Origin: Burkholderiaceae bacterium 16
GTDB lineage: Bacteria > Pseudomonadota > Gammaproteobacteria > Burkholderiales > Burkholderiaceae
Length of the DNA stretch: 54,601 nt
Assembly (NCBI GenBank): GCA_000955785.1
Contig: JYOD01000119.1
Location: 1-54,601, forward strand
Direction: 5' to 3'
Position 1 is the first letter of the stretch; every line of letters starts with the position of its first letter. The notes under the pieces are model-generated. The model had not been told where the DNA came from. It saw only the letters and a list, made by a program, of their open reading frames with translations, and did not search any database. The position numbers and the translations under genes were made by a program. This document shows positions 1 to 8,715 of this stretch, one piece after another.

Positions 1-22
1 ATTTACGGACTGGTGAGTAAGA

Positions 23-133
23 ATGCGCTCTTGCGACTTGATTCCCAACAAGTGTTACTCAGTTGGGTGGGCGCCAGAGGACTTCCTCAAGGAGGCCGTG
101 GACCCGATCAAGGCCATGGAGGAGCAGAATTGA
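23..133 (+). other. possible 3' remnant of a lost gene (36 codons)
   Basis: A short open frame follows an in-frame stop at 14-16 and ends at 131-133. Its last 20 or so residues (APEDFLKEAVDP then IKAMEEQN) look like a real helical C-terminus, while the upstream part does not. It lies just before the SagB-like gene and has no convincing ribosome site. I do not recognise the family; it may be the tail of a decayed gene or chance. Confidence 0.2.
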
Positions 134-235
134 AAATGACCCTCCCGGCACTCCGATGCGCTCACTTTTCGCCGCGACGCCAGGCTGCCGAGAAGGATCC
201 ATAATATCAAATCAGCATTCCTGGGCTGAAGGCAC

Positions 236-1834
236 ATGAGCCAATTAACGCAGGTGTTGCTTGAATATCACGAGCGCAGCAAGCACCGTGTCAACCGCTA
301 CGCTCCCGGCCCCAGAGGGCTCGACTGGACAACCCAGCCAGATCCGTTCCGGGTGTTTCAAGGCACACCGCGGATTGCTCTGCCATTGGTCGCGGACACC
401 TTGGCCGCACGCTACAACGAGCTGCGCTGTGGCACTCTGCCGCCCGCGCAAAGATTCTGTCTGCGTACCCTGGCAATCCTGTTTGAACTTTCACTCGGCC
501 TCTCAGCGTGCAAATCCTACGGTGCTCAGCGGTGGTCACTGCGCTGCAATCCTTCGAGCGGGAATCTGCATCCGACCGAGGGCTATCTTCTGTGTCCGGC
601 TCTGCCTGGCTTGTCTGGCGGGGTCTACCATTACCTGAGCCGCGACCATGTACTTGAACGTCGTGCCGAAGTGGACGATCCGCGATGGACCGAGGCGTTT
701 TCGGGCGGCGGTATCCTGGTCGGCATCAGCTCGATCCACTGGCGCGAGGCGTGGAAATACGGAATGCGCGCCTGGCGCTACTGCCAGCATGACTGCGGCC
801 ATGCTATCGCTGCGGTGAGTTACGCCGCGGCAGCACTCGGCTGGCAGACGCGGCTGGTGGAGGCTGCCGCAGATGATGCGTTGGCCGCAGCGCTTGGACT
901 GGACCGCCGCGGGGATTTTGGGGCGGCCGAACCAGAGGTGCCGGATGCCCTGCTTTGGATCGGCAATCCTGGAGCACAGCCAGACCCTGAGCGCCTGTGG
1001 GCTGCTTTGAATCAGGCGCACTGGTACGGATACGCGAATCAACTCAGCGCGGGACATGAGTGTTGGCCAGACATCGATTCGATCCATCGCGCCACGCACA
1101 AGTCTCGTACTCGCGAACCGAGTTCGCTAAACCCGGAGCCGCACCGGTGGTCCGCGACGCCCGCCCTTGATCTGAGCTTTGCCCGAATTGCTCGGCAGCG
1201 CCGCAGCGCGATGAGTTTCGATGGTACGACGCGCATCACCACCGCGGCTTTTTTCGCCATGCTGGCATGCCTGTTGGTACGCAGCGACACGCCACCGTGG
1301 AATACGCTGATGTCTCCTGTCGCGGTGCATCCGGCGCTATTGGTGCACCGCGTGGACGATCTGGAGCCGGGCCTGTATATGCTCGTGAGACATTCCGGGG
1401 CGCTGCCTAGCCTCAAAAAGGCTATGCGCCCGGAATGGCTGTGGCAAAAGACTGGACCGGACTATCTGCCTCTCTATTTTCTGCTGCCTTACGATTTACG
1501 CGCGGTGGCAAAGTTGATCTGTTGTCACCAGGACATCGCCGCCGATTCCTGCTTTGCGCTGGGCATGCTAGCAAATTTCGAAATCGCCCTGAAGCAACCA
1601 TGGCGTTATCGCCATCTTTTCTGGGAATGCGGCATCCTCGGCCAGGCGCTCTATCTTGAAGCCGAAGCCTCCGGAACGCGCGCTACGGGAATTGGCTGTT
1701 TTTTCGATGATGAAATGCACGCCATGCTGGGAATCAAAGATCACGCTTGGCAAAGCCTGTATCACTTTACCGTCGGTGGCGCCATGGTCGATCAGCGCTT
1801 GTCTACATTCGCACCGTATGAGGTTCAGCCTTGA
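236..1834 (+). CDS. tandem-domain SagB-type nitroreductase/dehydrogenase
   Basis: A 532-residue flavoprotein of the SagB/ThcOx branch of the nitroreductase superfamily, expected to be cytosolic and FMN-dependent. The N-terminal half has the family signature NPSSGNLHPTEGY at about residues 105-117 and a typical RYCQHDCGHAIAA helix near 181-193. The second half begins with a degenerate flavin-binding start (RQRRSAMSF, about 321-329) and ends with the usual FTVGG segment, so this is the two-domain form. Its length of about 530 residues fits that form, whereas single-domain SagB proteins are about half as long. The start at 236 has an AAGG a few bases upstream. There is no azole-peptide cyclase or precursor nearby, so a RiPP role is unsupported. 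The neighbours are stress genes, which suggests a redox or low-oxygen role. The substrate is unknown. Confidence 0.85.
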   Translation: MSQLTQVLLEYHERSKHRVNRYAPGPRGLDWTTQPDPFRVFQGTPRIALPLVADTLAARYNELRCGTLPPAQRFCLRTLAILFELSLGLSACKSYGAQRWSLRCNPSSGNLHPTEGYLLCPALPGLSGGVYHYLSRDHVLERRAEVDDPRWTEAFSGGGILVGISSIHWREAWKYGMRAWRYCQHDCGHAIAAVSYAAAALGWQTRLVEAAADDALAAALGLDRRGDFGAAEPEVPDALLWIGNPGAQPDPERLWAALNQAHWYGYANQLSAGHECWPDIDSIHRATHKSRTREPSSLNPEPHRWSATPALDLSFARIARQRRSAMSFDGTTRITTAAFFAMLACLLVRSDTPPWNTLMSPVAVHPALLVHRVDDLEPGLYMLVRHSGALPSLKKAMRPEWLWQKTGPDYLPLYFLLPYDLRAVAKLICCHQDIAADSCFALGMLANFEIALKQPWRYRHLFWECGILGQALYLEAEASGTRATGIGCFFDDEMHAMLGIKDHAWQSLYHFTVGGAMVDQRLSTFAPYEVQP

Positions 1835-1887
1835 CTCGAACGTGCTACGTTCCGATTCGTGGGACAGGAACCTTGGCAAATTGAAAG

Positions 1888-1918
1888 TACCGCCGTCCAG
1901 ACAGCGAGCACGGCGGTA
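1888..1918. terminator. hairpin between convergent SagB-like and dnaJ genes
   Basis: A perfect 9-bp inverted repeat (TACCGCCGT / ACGGCGGTA) surrounds a 13-nt loop between the converging genes. The flanks are T-rich (TCTTTCT on one side, CTTTCAATTT on the other strand) but have no clean U-run. It is best read as a weak bidirectional terminator. Confidence 0.5.
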
Positions 1919-1999
1919 TCTTTCTGCCGCCACTTGCTCGGGAGTCAGCCATGCATCTTCCATCAAGCTGCCGATCAGCATGTCGTCATCCAGCTTGGA

Positions 2000-2953
2000 T
2001 CAGGCTCTCCTATCCGGGCGCGGCTTAAAGGCCAATTCCCGGGCCATGGTTTCATAAAGCTCTCGCGCTTTAGGGGTGTTTGCCGGCGGCAACACCACTT
2101 GGAGGTCCAGCAGCAGATCGCCCGGTGGATTCGCGGGGATGCCCTTGCCGCGTACGCGTAGCTCATTGCCGCTCTGCGCGCCGGGGGGAATGCGCACCTT
2201 CAGTTCTCCCCCAGGCAAATGGATGGGCACCACCGCCCCCAGCGCCGCCTCCCATGGCGCCACCGGCAGGGTGAGGTGTAGATTGCGTCCCTTCACTTTC
2301 AATTGGTCGTGCGGTTTGAAGTGCACTTCCAGAAAAAGATCCCCCGCCGGCGCACCACCGATCCCCGGCGCACCCTGCCCGCCCAGACGGATGAGCTGAC
2401 CTTCGCGCACGCCCTTGGGAATTTTCACGCTGAGGGTCCGGCTCCTGAGCTGTACCCCGCCACGGGCATCCATGCTTGGCACCTGCAGCGAAAGCTGACG
2501 GGTGGCGCCGGTAAAGGTGTCGTCCAGGTCCAGCAGCACCTTGGCGTGGTGATCCCCACCGCGTGACTGAAAGTTGCCACCGTGTGTATGGAAACTGCGG
2601 TGTCCGCCCCCCATGTGGCCAAACAACTCAGCAAAGAAGTCACTGAAATTGGCCTCTTGCTGCGGCGAGAAGCCCCGACCGGAGAACTCGAAGCCGGTGC
2701 CCCAGTCCGGCGGCGGATGGAACTTCTGGCCGGGCTGATGGCCTCGTCCCAATTGCTCATACGCGGCGCGCTTTTCCGGATCGGAGAGTACGGCATAGGC
2801 CTCGTTGAGCTCCCTCATGCGCACTTCGGCATCCGACTCCTTGGAAACGTCGGGATGGAACTGGCGTGCGAGCTTGCGGAACGCCTTCTTGATGTCCTCC
2901 GCGGTGGCATCGCGTGGCACTCCCAGCGTTTTGTAGTAGTCCCGGAATTCCAT
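2000..2953 (-). CDS. cbpA: CbpA-type DnaJ co-chaperone
   Basis: A 317-residue Hsp40. The J-domain occupies residues 4-70, with the HPD triad at 33-35 that stimulates DnaK ATPase. A G/F-rich linker follows, then the C-terminal peptide-binding beta domains. The DnaJ zinc finger (CxxCxGxG repeats) is absent, which with the length (E. coli CbpA is about 306 residues) marks it as CbpA-like. I start at the ATG at 2953 because GGGGAA lies 6-8 bases upstream and the family begins at MEFRDYY. A longer frame to 3022 exists but has no support. It is divergent from two small heat-shock proteins, so the region is a chaperone locus. After the stop the same frame stays open for over 100 codons toward the SagB-like gene; no CbpM partner is recognisable. 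Confidence 0.9.
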   Translation of the reverse strand: MEFRDYYKTLGVPRDATAEDIKKAFRKLARQFHPDVSKESDAEVRMRELNEAYAVLSDPEKRAAYEQLGRGHQPGQKFHPPPDWGTGFEFSGRGFSPQQEANFSDFFAELFGHMGGGHRSFHTHGGNFQSRGGDHHAKVLLDLDDTFTGATRQLSLQVPSMDARGGVQLRSRTLSVKIPKGVREGQLIRLGGQGAPGIGGAPAGDLFLEVHFKPHDQLKVKGRNLHLTLPVAPWEAALGAVVPIHLPGGELKVRIPPGAQSGNELRVRGKGIPANPPGDLLLDLQVVLPPANTPKARELYETMARELAFKPRPDRRA

Positions 2954-3030
2954 GCGTGTTCCCCTTTTCACGTCCCTAGCACTGCTCTTCCGCTCGAAAG
3001 AATGATGGCGAATATCCGTCAAAGCAAGAA

Positions 3031-3059
3031 CTTGATATCCTCGGGGGAAGCCTTACCAT
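3031..3059 (+). promoter_or_regulatory. candidate sigma-32 heat-shock promoter for the hsp20 pair
   Basis: CTTGATA at 3031-3037 matches the sigma-32 -35 element (CTTGAAA). About 14 bases later CTTACCAT at 3052-3059 resembles the -10 element (CCCCATNT). It lies 55 bases before the first small heat-shock gene. The match is by eye and imperfect at the -10. Confidence 0.5.
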
Positions 3060-3113
3060 TGCAACCGGGGACGCCAGAATATGGCGCCCGCGCCAAAGCG
3101 AATGGAGGCAAAC

Positions 3114-3548
3114 ATGATGTATCGATCCCTGTTTCCCCGTGACGTATTCTCAGAACTGGAACGCCTGCAGCGCGAGCTGCACCAGCCATTCGAGCAGTCT
3201 CCCAGTATTCGTGGTCGGGTCAGTTTTCCGGCCATGAATGTCGGCGGCACACCCCACTCGGTGGAAATCTACGCCTTTGCCCCCGGCATCGAACCGGCCA
3301 GCCTCGACGTCCAACTGGTGAAGGGCGTACTGACTATTGTCGGCGAGCGCAAGCCCGATCTCTCTGACAAGGACGAGCAAACCTCCCTGCATATCGATGA
3401 ACGCTTCGCCGGCCGCTTCCGCCGTGTAGTGAGCCTACCGGACGACGTAAACCCCAATGCGGTGGAAGCCAAGTACCGCGACGGCGTGCTGCACATCAGC
3501 ATCCAGCGCCTCGAAGCCGCGCAGCGGCGCCAAATCAGCATCCTGTGA
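3114..3548 (+). CDS. small heat-shock protein, Hsp20 family (first of pair)
   Basis: A 144-residue alpha-crystallin-type holdase that binds unfolding proteins without ATP. The crystallin domain spans roughly residues 40-135. It includes the PGIEPASLDVQL strand, the GVLTIVGER strand and the family-typical FRRVVSLPDDV and DGVLHISI segments. The C-terminal IxI-like tail (QISIL) can dock into neighbouring dimers. I start at 3114 because GGAGG sits 5 bases upstream; an ATG follows directly at 3117, and the upstream in-frame ATGs lack a ribosome site. It is 18 bases before a second hsp20, so the two are co-transcribed. Confidence 0.9.
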   Translation: MMYRSLFPRDVFSELERLQRELHQPFEQSPSIRGRVSFPAMNVGGTPHSVEIYAFAPGIEPASLDVQLVKGVLTIVGERKPDLSDKDEQTSLHIDERFAGRFRRVVSLPDDVNPNAVEAKYRDGVLHISIQRLEAAQRRQISIL

Positions 3549-3566
3549 TGCGAGGAGGATCTGGCC

Positions 3567-3947
3567 ATGAGCGAAACTACTGCTGTCACCAAACAAGCCG
3601 ACACTGGCAGCACTGAAGCGGCCCTGATACCGCCAGTGAATGTGTACGAGGACGCCGCAGGCATCACCCTGTACGCCGATCTGCCGGGTGTGCCCAAGGA
3701 CAAGCTGGTCGTGCAGGTGGAAGGCGACATCCTGACCATCAAGGGCGACGTCGTCCTGGATCAGCCGGAGGGCATGGACGCCAGTTACGTGGAGGTTTCC
3801 CTGCCGCGTTACCGGCGTGTGTTCACGCTATCCAAGGAACTGGATGCCGAGAAGGTGGTCGCCGAGTTCAACCACGGCGTGCTCAAGCTGCGCATCCCGA
3901 AAGCCGAACATGCGCAACCGAGCCGCATCGAGGTCAAGGTGGCGTGA
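3567..3947 (+). CDS. small heat-shock protein, Hsp20 family (second of pair)
   Basis: A 126-residue alpha-crystallin-domain protein. The domain runs from about residue 23 to the end, with the ADLPGVPKDKL turn, GDILTIKGD strand, YRRVFTLSKELD and HGVLKLRIPK segments conserved. Its N-terminal arm is short and polar, and it ends IEVKVA, so it lacks the IxI-type tail of its neighbour. GAGGAGG lies just upstream of the ATG. Pairs of divergent Hsp20s often co-assemble; that is inference here. It follows the first hsp20 by 18 bases and should share its heat-shock promoter. Confidence 0.9.
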   Translation: MSETTAVTKQADTGSTEAALIPPVNVYEDAAGITLYADLPGVPKDKLVVQVEGDILTIKGDVVLDQPEGMDASYVEVSLPRYRRVFTLSKELDAEKVVAEFNHGVLKLRIPKAEHAQPSRIEVKVA

Positions 3948-4183
3948 TGCAAGCCGAGCGGGCCGTGGGCATCGCCCATGGCCGCCAACACGTAGGCAGG
4001 CTGACATGAAACTGAAGTCCTTGGCAGAGGGTTCGGTTCCCTGTGGAACAACGTGGTCGCAGGTTGGCACCATCCTTCGGGCACGCTCCAACCACTGAGT
4101 TCGGCTGCCTTCCAGGCGAATCTCCCTATCTGCCAAGTGGCCGGCTTTTCTCCCCCCCCCCATGCCTCATGGCCTGGGGTCTC

Positions 4184-4444
4184 TCATTCCAGCTTATCGA
4201 ATGCGCCGGCTCCCAGATCTTTGCTGAAGTGCTCCACCCAATCTGTCTCGTAACCGATAGGGTATTCCCGCGTAACGCGAGTGGATCGTCTGGTTACGGC
4301 GACATAGCCCTGCAGACCAAAGTTCTCGTCGCCCTTTGGGTCCGTCGTATCGGTTTCGGCAAGCTCGAAATCATCTTCTGTCAGACCGTTATGCTGCAGA
4401 GCAGCAAGAAATGCCTGTTGTTCGTCCGGCTCAATCAGTTTCAT
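4184..4444 (-). CDS. small acidic protein of unknown function
   Basis: An 86-residue soluble protein rich in Asp and Glu, starting MKLIEPDEQQ. I start at 4444 because GGAGCC lies 6 bases upstream (minus strand), and the longer frame to 4564 looks non-coding. It has no signal peptide, transmembrane segment or Cys pair. A patterned stretch with YVAVTRRSTRVTREYP suggests a small beta-rich fold. I do not recognise a family. Its place between heat-shock genes and the Mg2+ ATPase suggests it is part of the stress block. Confidence 0.6.
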   Translation of the reverse strand: MKLIEPDEQQAFLAALQHNGLTEDDFELAETDTTDPKGDENFGLQGYVAVTRRSTRVTREYPIGYETDWVEHFSKDLGAGAFDKLE

Positions 4445-4754
4445 TGTTGGCTCCTTGTGCGTCCAACGCAGACGTGGTGGCTTCCCTCCTGATGGTGAGT
4501 GGCGGACAAGCCCCAGGTTGATCGGCACCGCTCCATCTTCCAGAGGGGGCGCGCTCGGGCGCATTCCCGTGGCCTCAGATGGCTACGCAGCGCCTGGAAG
4601 CATCATGGTTGCGGACTGTGGGGTTAAAAAGTGACCACGCCTTCATCGTAGACCTATTTGCTGGCCTCTGGCAGCAAGTGATCTCTCATCATCACGATAG
4701 CGCTACCCTTAAAAGGGAGACCAATACCGGAGCGGCGAAATGGACGGCATTGAC
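4445..4754. other. 310-base gap, no gene seen
   Basis: Upstream region of the two flanking minus-strand small genes. I see no convincing open frame on either strand and no clear promoter. Confidence 0.5.
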
Positions 4755-5093
4755 TCAGAAAGCACCTTCCGAGGCTTTCCCTTGACCCAGGAGCACAAGC
4801 GTTGAATCCCAGGCGGCGCGCGAATCGTGCCGAGACCTATTCAGACATTTCCGGCCGCGAGGGCACGTTATTCGACACCCATCGATTGCGGCTCTGCCAG
4901 CCAATTCTGCGATCAGATGCGCCCACCGACGAGAAAACGGCCCGCCGTGTAATTTGATGCGCTCCCCAATCGCTGCAACACCGGGCGGTCGAAGCGGACC
5001 ACTGATACTAAACCATGCGTCGAACATGTCCTCGGATGTACTCACCAGGCCTACGTGAATCTCGAACCCACGATATTCGGTAGTGCGCTCCAT
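4755..5093 (-). CDS. hypothetical protein, 112 residues
   Basis: Starts MERTTEYRGFEIHV with AGGAGA 6-9 bases upstream, which decides the start at 5093 over the longer frame to 5171. The first 75 residues alternate like a compact beta-alpha domain (FDAWFSISGP, WAHLIAELAGRAAIDG). The last 35 (NRSRHDSRAAWDS and onward) are low in pattern and may be read-through after a frameshift, so the true protein may be shorter. No family is recognised. It is one of several small unknown genes in the stress block. Confidence 0.5.
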   Translation of the reverse strand: MERTTEYRGFEIHVGLVSTSEDMFDAWFSISGPLRPPGVAAIGERIKLHGGPFSRRWAHLIAELAGRAAIDGCRITCPRGRKCLNRSRHDSRAAWDSTLVLLGQGKASEGAF

Positions 5094-5526
5094 GACTATC
5101 TCCTGGTGCTTGGAAGGATCCTGGCAGCACGCTGCGGCACCGGACGAGTTCAGTGTGGTCGGAATTGGCAAGGGTCAAGCGCATCGAAGCGCTGTCTGAC
5201 GGTCGACGATTTCGCCTGATCGGGGTGGGAGCTTGTCGCCCCGGACGCGCAACCTGGGGGCGAGGTGGTGTCTTCCCATGCGCGACAAGGTTGGAGTATG
5301 CGACTAGGTTTGCACTTTGATCATGAATTTCGCTGAAAACTACCCGGTTGGTAGCGGTACAGTGCGCCCAACAGATTCGAGATGGGAGCGTTGCACAAAT
5401 GGCGAGCAACGCTACAAGTTATACCACTACAAGTGGAGCCTCTAACGTCTCTCTTTGGCGGTACCGCGATGACAGAATGGTTCAAACTAGTGCTAATCCG
5501 CGACGCGCCGACCGGGGGTTACTGAA
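5094..5526. other. 433-base leader region before mgtA
   Basis: No convincing gene. Near 5411-5443 there is a repeated CTACAAG and a short hairpin CCACT-ACA-AGTGG. A regulatory leader for the Mg2+ transporter gene is possible, but I recognise no known Mg2+-sensing leader structure. Confidence 0.4.
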
Positions 5527-8100
5527 ATGCAGGTAGATCCGAAGCTTCGCCCCTGGTGGCTTGATACGCTCACGGCCGGGACGGCGGACCTCGCCGCAGC
5601 GGCCACGGGCTTGTCAGGTGCGCAAGCCCAAGCCCGGCTCGCCAAATACGGACCAAACGTGTTCCGCGAGCGGCGGGGACAATCGCTGCTGCTGCAGTAC
5701 TTCACCCGCTTCAAGAATCCGCTTGTCATCATCCTCCTCGTCGCCAGCGCGGTGTCCGCATTTACCGGGGAGCTCACAAATTTTCTTATCATCAGCCTTA
5801 TCGTTCTGCTGAGCGTCACTCTGGATTTTGTCCAGGAGTACCGGGCCAACGCGGCAGCGGAGAAGCTGCGGCAATCGGTTTCCGTACGGGCAAACGTAAT
5901 GCGTGATGGCGAACCGCTGGAGATCCCGTTGACCCAGGTGGTGCCAGGCGACCTCGTATTGCTTTCAGCAGGGGATTTGATTCCGGCGGACGGACGAGTG
6001 CTGGAAGCATGCGACTTCTTCGTTAAGCAGGCGCTGCTGACCGGCGAATCTTACCCGGTGGAAAAGCGCCCAGGCGTCCTGTCCGATGGTGCCGTGGAGC
6101 TTCAGGAGGCGACTAATGCAGTGTTCATGGGCACATCGGTGATCAGCGGCAGTGCCCGAATACTTGTGATCAAGACGGGAGTCGCCACTGCTATCGGGGA
6201 AATCGCCGACAGCATTTCTCGCCAGCCACCTCCGACGGCCTTCGAACTAGGTGCCCGCCGCTTCGGCATGTTGATCATGCGGCTGACCATCCTGATGGTC
6301 ATGTTTGTCCTGCTCGTGAACACCTTGTTTCACAAGCCCTGGCTAGAGTCCTTCCTGTTCGCAGTGGCCCTGGCTGTCGGTTTGACGCCGGAACTGCTAC
6401 CCATGGTGGTATCGGTCACCCTGTCGCGAGGTGCGCTGCGCATGGCCGCGCAGCACATGATCGTGAAGCGTCTGGCAGCCATTCAGGACTTGGGTTCAAT
6501 GGATGTCTTGTGCACAGACAAGACGGGCACGTTGACCGAAGCGAAGATCCATATGGAACGGCATGTGGATGCGGATGGCCGTCCCTGCCAACGGGTACTG
6601 GAACTGGCCTATCTCAACAGCTTCTTCGAAACTGGATTGAAGAGCCCGCTTGACGAAGCCATTCTCGACCACCAGCATATTGCAGTCGGAAACTGGAAAA
6701 AAATCGACGAGATTCCGTTCGACTTCGAGCGCCGTTGCGTCTCGGTGCTCCTGGATAACGGCGAGACACGCTGGCTGGTGGTGAAAGGCGCATCCGAAGA
6801 GATCGTGGGGCTCTGCACGCATTACGAAGCAGAAGATACCGCATGCCAGCGGCCCATAGACGAATCTGCCCTGGCTGGCATTCAAAACCAGTACCGCGCT
6901 CTGGAAAAAGAAGGTTTGCGGGTGCTGGGCATCGCCTGGCGCCAGGTGCGGCCTGATCATCCTCATGCCGTTGTGGGCGACGAAAAAGAGCTTATCCTGG
7001 CCGGGTTCGCCGCTTTCCTGGATCCCCCCAAGGAGAGCGCCGCGTCGGCCCTGGCCGCGCTCAAGAACTCCGGCGTCGCGATCAAGATCGTTACTGGTGA
7101 TAGCGACCTGGTAACGCAACATGTCTGCACCCAGTTGAACATTCCGATCACGGGGCTCCTGACTGGCAAGGAGATCGCCCAGATGGATGACCATGCTCTG
7201 CGCGCCCGAGCGGAAACCGCGAACCTGTTCTGCCGAGTCAGTCCGGCGCAAAAGGACCGCGTGATCCTTGCGCTCAAGGCCCGCGGCCATGTCGTGGGCT
7301 ATCTGGGCGATGGCATTAACGACGCGCCGTCCCTAAACTCCGCAGATGTCGGCCTGTCGGTGGACTCGGCCGTCGACGTGGCAAAGGAGGCGGCGGATAT
7401 GATCCTCCTGAAACATGACCTGCATGTCGTCCACGCGGGCGTTCTGGAGGGACGACGTACCTTTGGCAATATCATGAAGTACATCATGATGGGGACCAGT
7501 TCTAACTTCGGCAACATGTTCAGCATGGCCGGCGCCTCGTTGTTCCTGCCTTTCCTACCGATGCTGCCGACACAGATCCTGCTCAACAACATACTCTACG
7601 ACATATCGGAAGTCCCAATTCCACTCGACGAAGTGGACGCCGAGGAAATTGTTGCCCCCCACGTGCTGGATTTGAATTTCATCCGCGACTTCATGCTGGT
7701 GATCGGCCCGATCAGCTCGCTTTTCGATTTTATGACCTTCTACATCTTGATGGCCGTTTTGCAGGCGAACGAGCGGCAGTTTCAGACCGGCTGGTTCATT
7801 GAGTCGCTATGCACCCAGGTGCTGGTGATTTTTGTAATCCGCACTCGTGGCAATCCCCTCAAGAGCCATGCCCATCCTCTGTTGACGGCAACGTCGCTAG
7901 CGGTTGTGACCGTCGCGGTAGCGTTGCCGTTTACACCAATAGGATCGCACTTCGGATTTGTGCCACCACCTGTGCGCTTCTATTTCATTCTCGGTGCCAT
8001 GGTGGTTGCATACCTGTTTCTCGTCGAGTTGGCCAAGCAGGGCTTCTATCGATGGTCAGCGGCGGCGAGGCGTCCACGCAGATCTGCCACCTTGGCTTAG
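5527..8100 (+). CDS. mgtA: Mg2+-importing P-type ATPase (MgtA/MgtB type)
   Basis: An 857-residue P3B-type ATPase that moves Mg2+ inward across the inner membrane at the cost of ATP. The actuator motif LTGES lies at about 171-175. The phosphorylated aspartate is D331 in DKTGTLT, and the hinge motif GDGINDAP starts near 594. Hydrophobic hairpins lie near 60-100 and 245-290, and a six-helix block fills the last 200 residues (LFLPFLPMLPTQILLNN and onward), as in MgtA. E. coli MgtA is about 898 residues, so the N-terminus is slightly short. It is flanked by small stress proteins rather than by phoPQ genes; in this setting it may support membrane energetics or Mg2+ supply under stress. Confidence 0.93.
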   Translation: MQVDPKLRPWWLDTLTAGTADLAAAATGLSGAQAQARLAKYGPNVFRERRGQSLLLQYFTRFKNPLVIILLVASAVSAFTGELTNFLIISLIVLLSVTLDFVQEYRANAAAEKLRQSVSVRANVMRDGEPLEIPLTQVVPGDLVLLSAGDLIPADGRVLEACDFFVKQALLTGESYPVEKRPGVLSDGAVELQEATNAVFMGTSVISGSARILVIKTGVATAIGEIADSISRQPPPTAFELGARRFGMLIMRLTILMVMFVLLVNTLFHKPWLESFLFAVALAVGLTPELLPMVVSVTLSRGALRMAAQHMIVKRLAAIQDLGSMDVLCTDKTGTLTEAKIHMERHVDADGRPCQRVLELAYLNSFFETGLKSPLDEAILDHQHIAVGNWKKIDEIPFDFERRCVSVLLDNGETRWLVVKGASEEIVGLCTHYEAEDTACQRPIDESALAGIQNQYRALEKEGLRVLGIAWRQVRPDHPHAVVGDEKELILAGFAAFLDPPKESAASALAALKNSGVAIKIVTGDSDLVTQHVCTQLNIPITGLLTGKEIAQMDDHALRARAETANLFCRVSPAQKDRVILALKARGHVVGYLGDGINDAPSLNSADVGLSVDSAVDVAKEAADMILLKHDLHVVHAGVLEGRRTFGNIMKYIMMGTSSNFGNMFSMAGASLFLPFLPMLPTQILLNNILYDISEVPIPLDEVDAEEIVAPHVLDLNFIRDFMLVIGPISSLFDFMTFYILMAVLQANERQFQTGWFIESLCTQVLVIFVIRTRGNPLKSHAHPLLTATSLAVVTVAVALPFTPIGSHFGFVPPPVRFYFILGAMVVAYLFLVELAKQGFYRWSAAARRPRRSATLA

Positions 8101-8351
8101 TCCGCTAGAGCAAATGTATTCTGGAATGCGCCGGACGCCCATGGCTGCCATGGAACCTCTCTACCATGGTAATTGGCCACGGCGCGGTCTGCGGCAAGGC
8201 CTATCCGTCCGTTTGGTATGACTCTGCGAGAGACGTATAACGTCGGCGACGAGAACGCCTGACGGCGCAGATCCGGCCCCTTGCCGGGCTTCCAGTGGTG
8301 GTGCGGTATTGCGCGTACACTCAAAGTACCGGCCATCATTGGAGGTACATC

Positions 8352-8669
8352 ATGATCCATCACAACGAAGAGCCAACCTTCCGTGGACTGCCATTGACCG
8401 CCGGACAAGACTCGGAAGTCCGGCACTACATAAAGAAGAAGACTCAGTTGGGTGAGTCATGGGATACATCGGAACTGACGGCGATGCTCGAAGACATGCT
8501 GCTGCCACCCGGCACGGAGGACGACAACCAAGGTGACTTCGCTGTGGATACGCTGGCCGCCGCAGAGCGCGCCGCCGCGTTCGTCGATCAGTCCATGGAG
8601 CCGATCGAGGCCTATGAGGAATGGAAGGCTGCCATGGAAACCGAGAGCATGAAGGGAAACAAACGCTGA
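8352..8669 (+). CDS. hypothetical acidic protein, 105 residues
   Basis: Starts MIHHNEEPTFRG with a strong GGAGG 7 bases upstream at 8340-8344, so I reject the longer frame to 8295. It is soluble, acidic and largely helical by pattern (SELTAMLEDML, LAAAERAAAFVDQ, EAYEEWKAAMETE). There is no signal peptide and no Cys. No family is recognised. It follows mgtA by 250 bases and converges on the transglutaminase-like gene. Confidence 0.6.
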   Translation: MIHHNEEPTFRGLPLTAGQDSEVRHYIKKKTQLGESWDTSELTAMLEDMLLPPGTEDDNQGDFAVDTLAAAERAAAFVDQSMEPIEAYEEWKAAMETESMKGNKR

Positions 8670-8715
8670 TGCGCAACCGACCACGGAGCCGGTAGCAGCG
8701 ACCAACGAGCGCCGG

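Noticed and set aside
4152..4161. Run of ten C, considered as a phase-variable tract
   Set aside because: It lies outside any credible coding frame or promoter spacer, so no switching effect can be argued.
8140..8170. Three CCATGG sites within 30 bases
   Set aside because: Short palindromes of this kind are frequent in GC-rich DNA, and the spacing is irregular.
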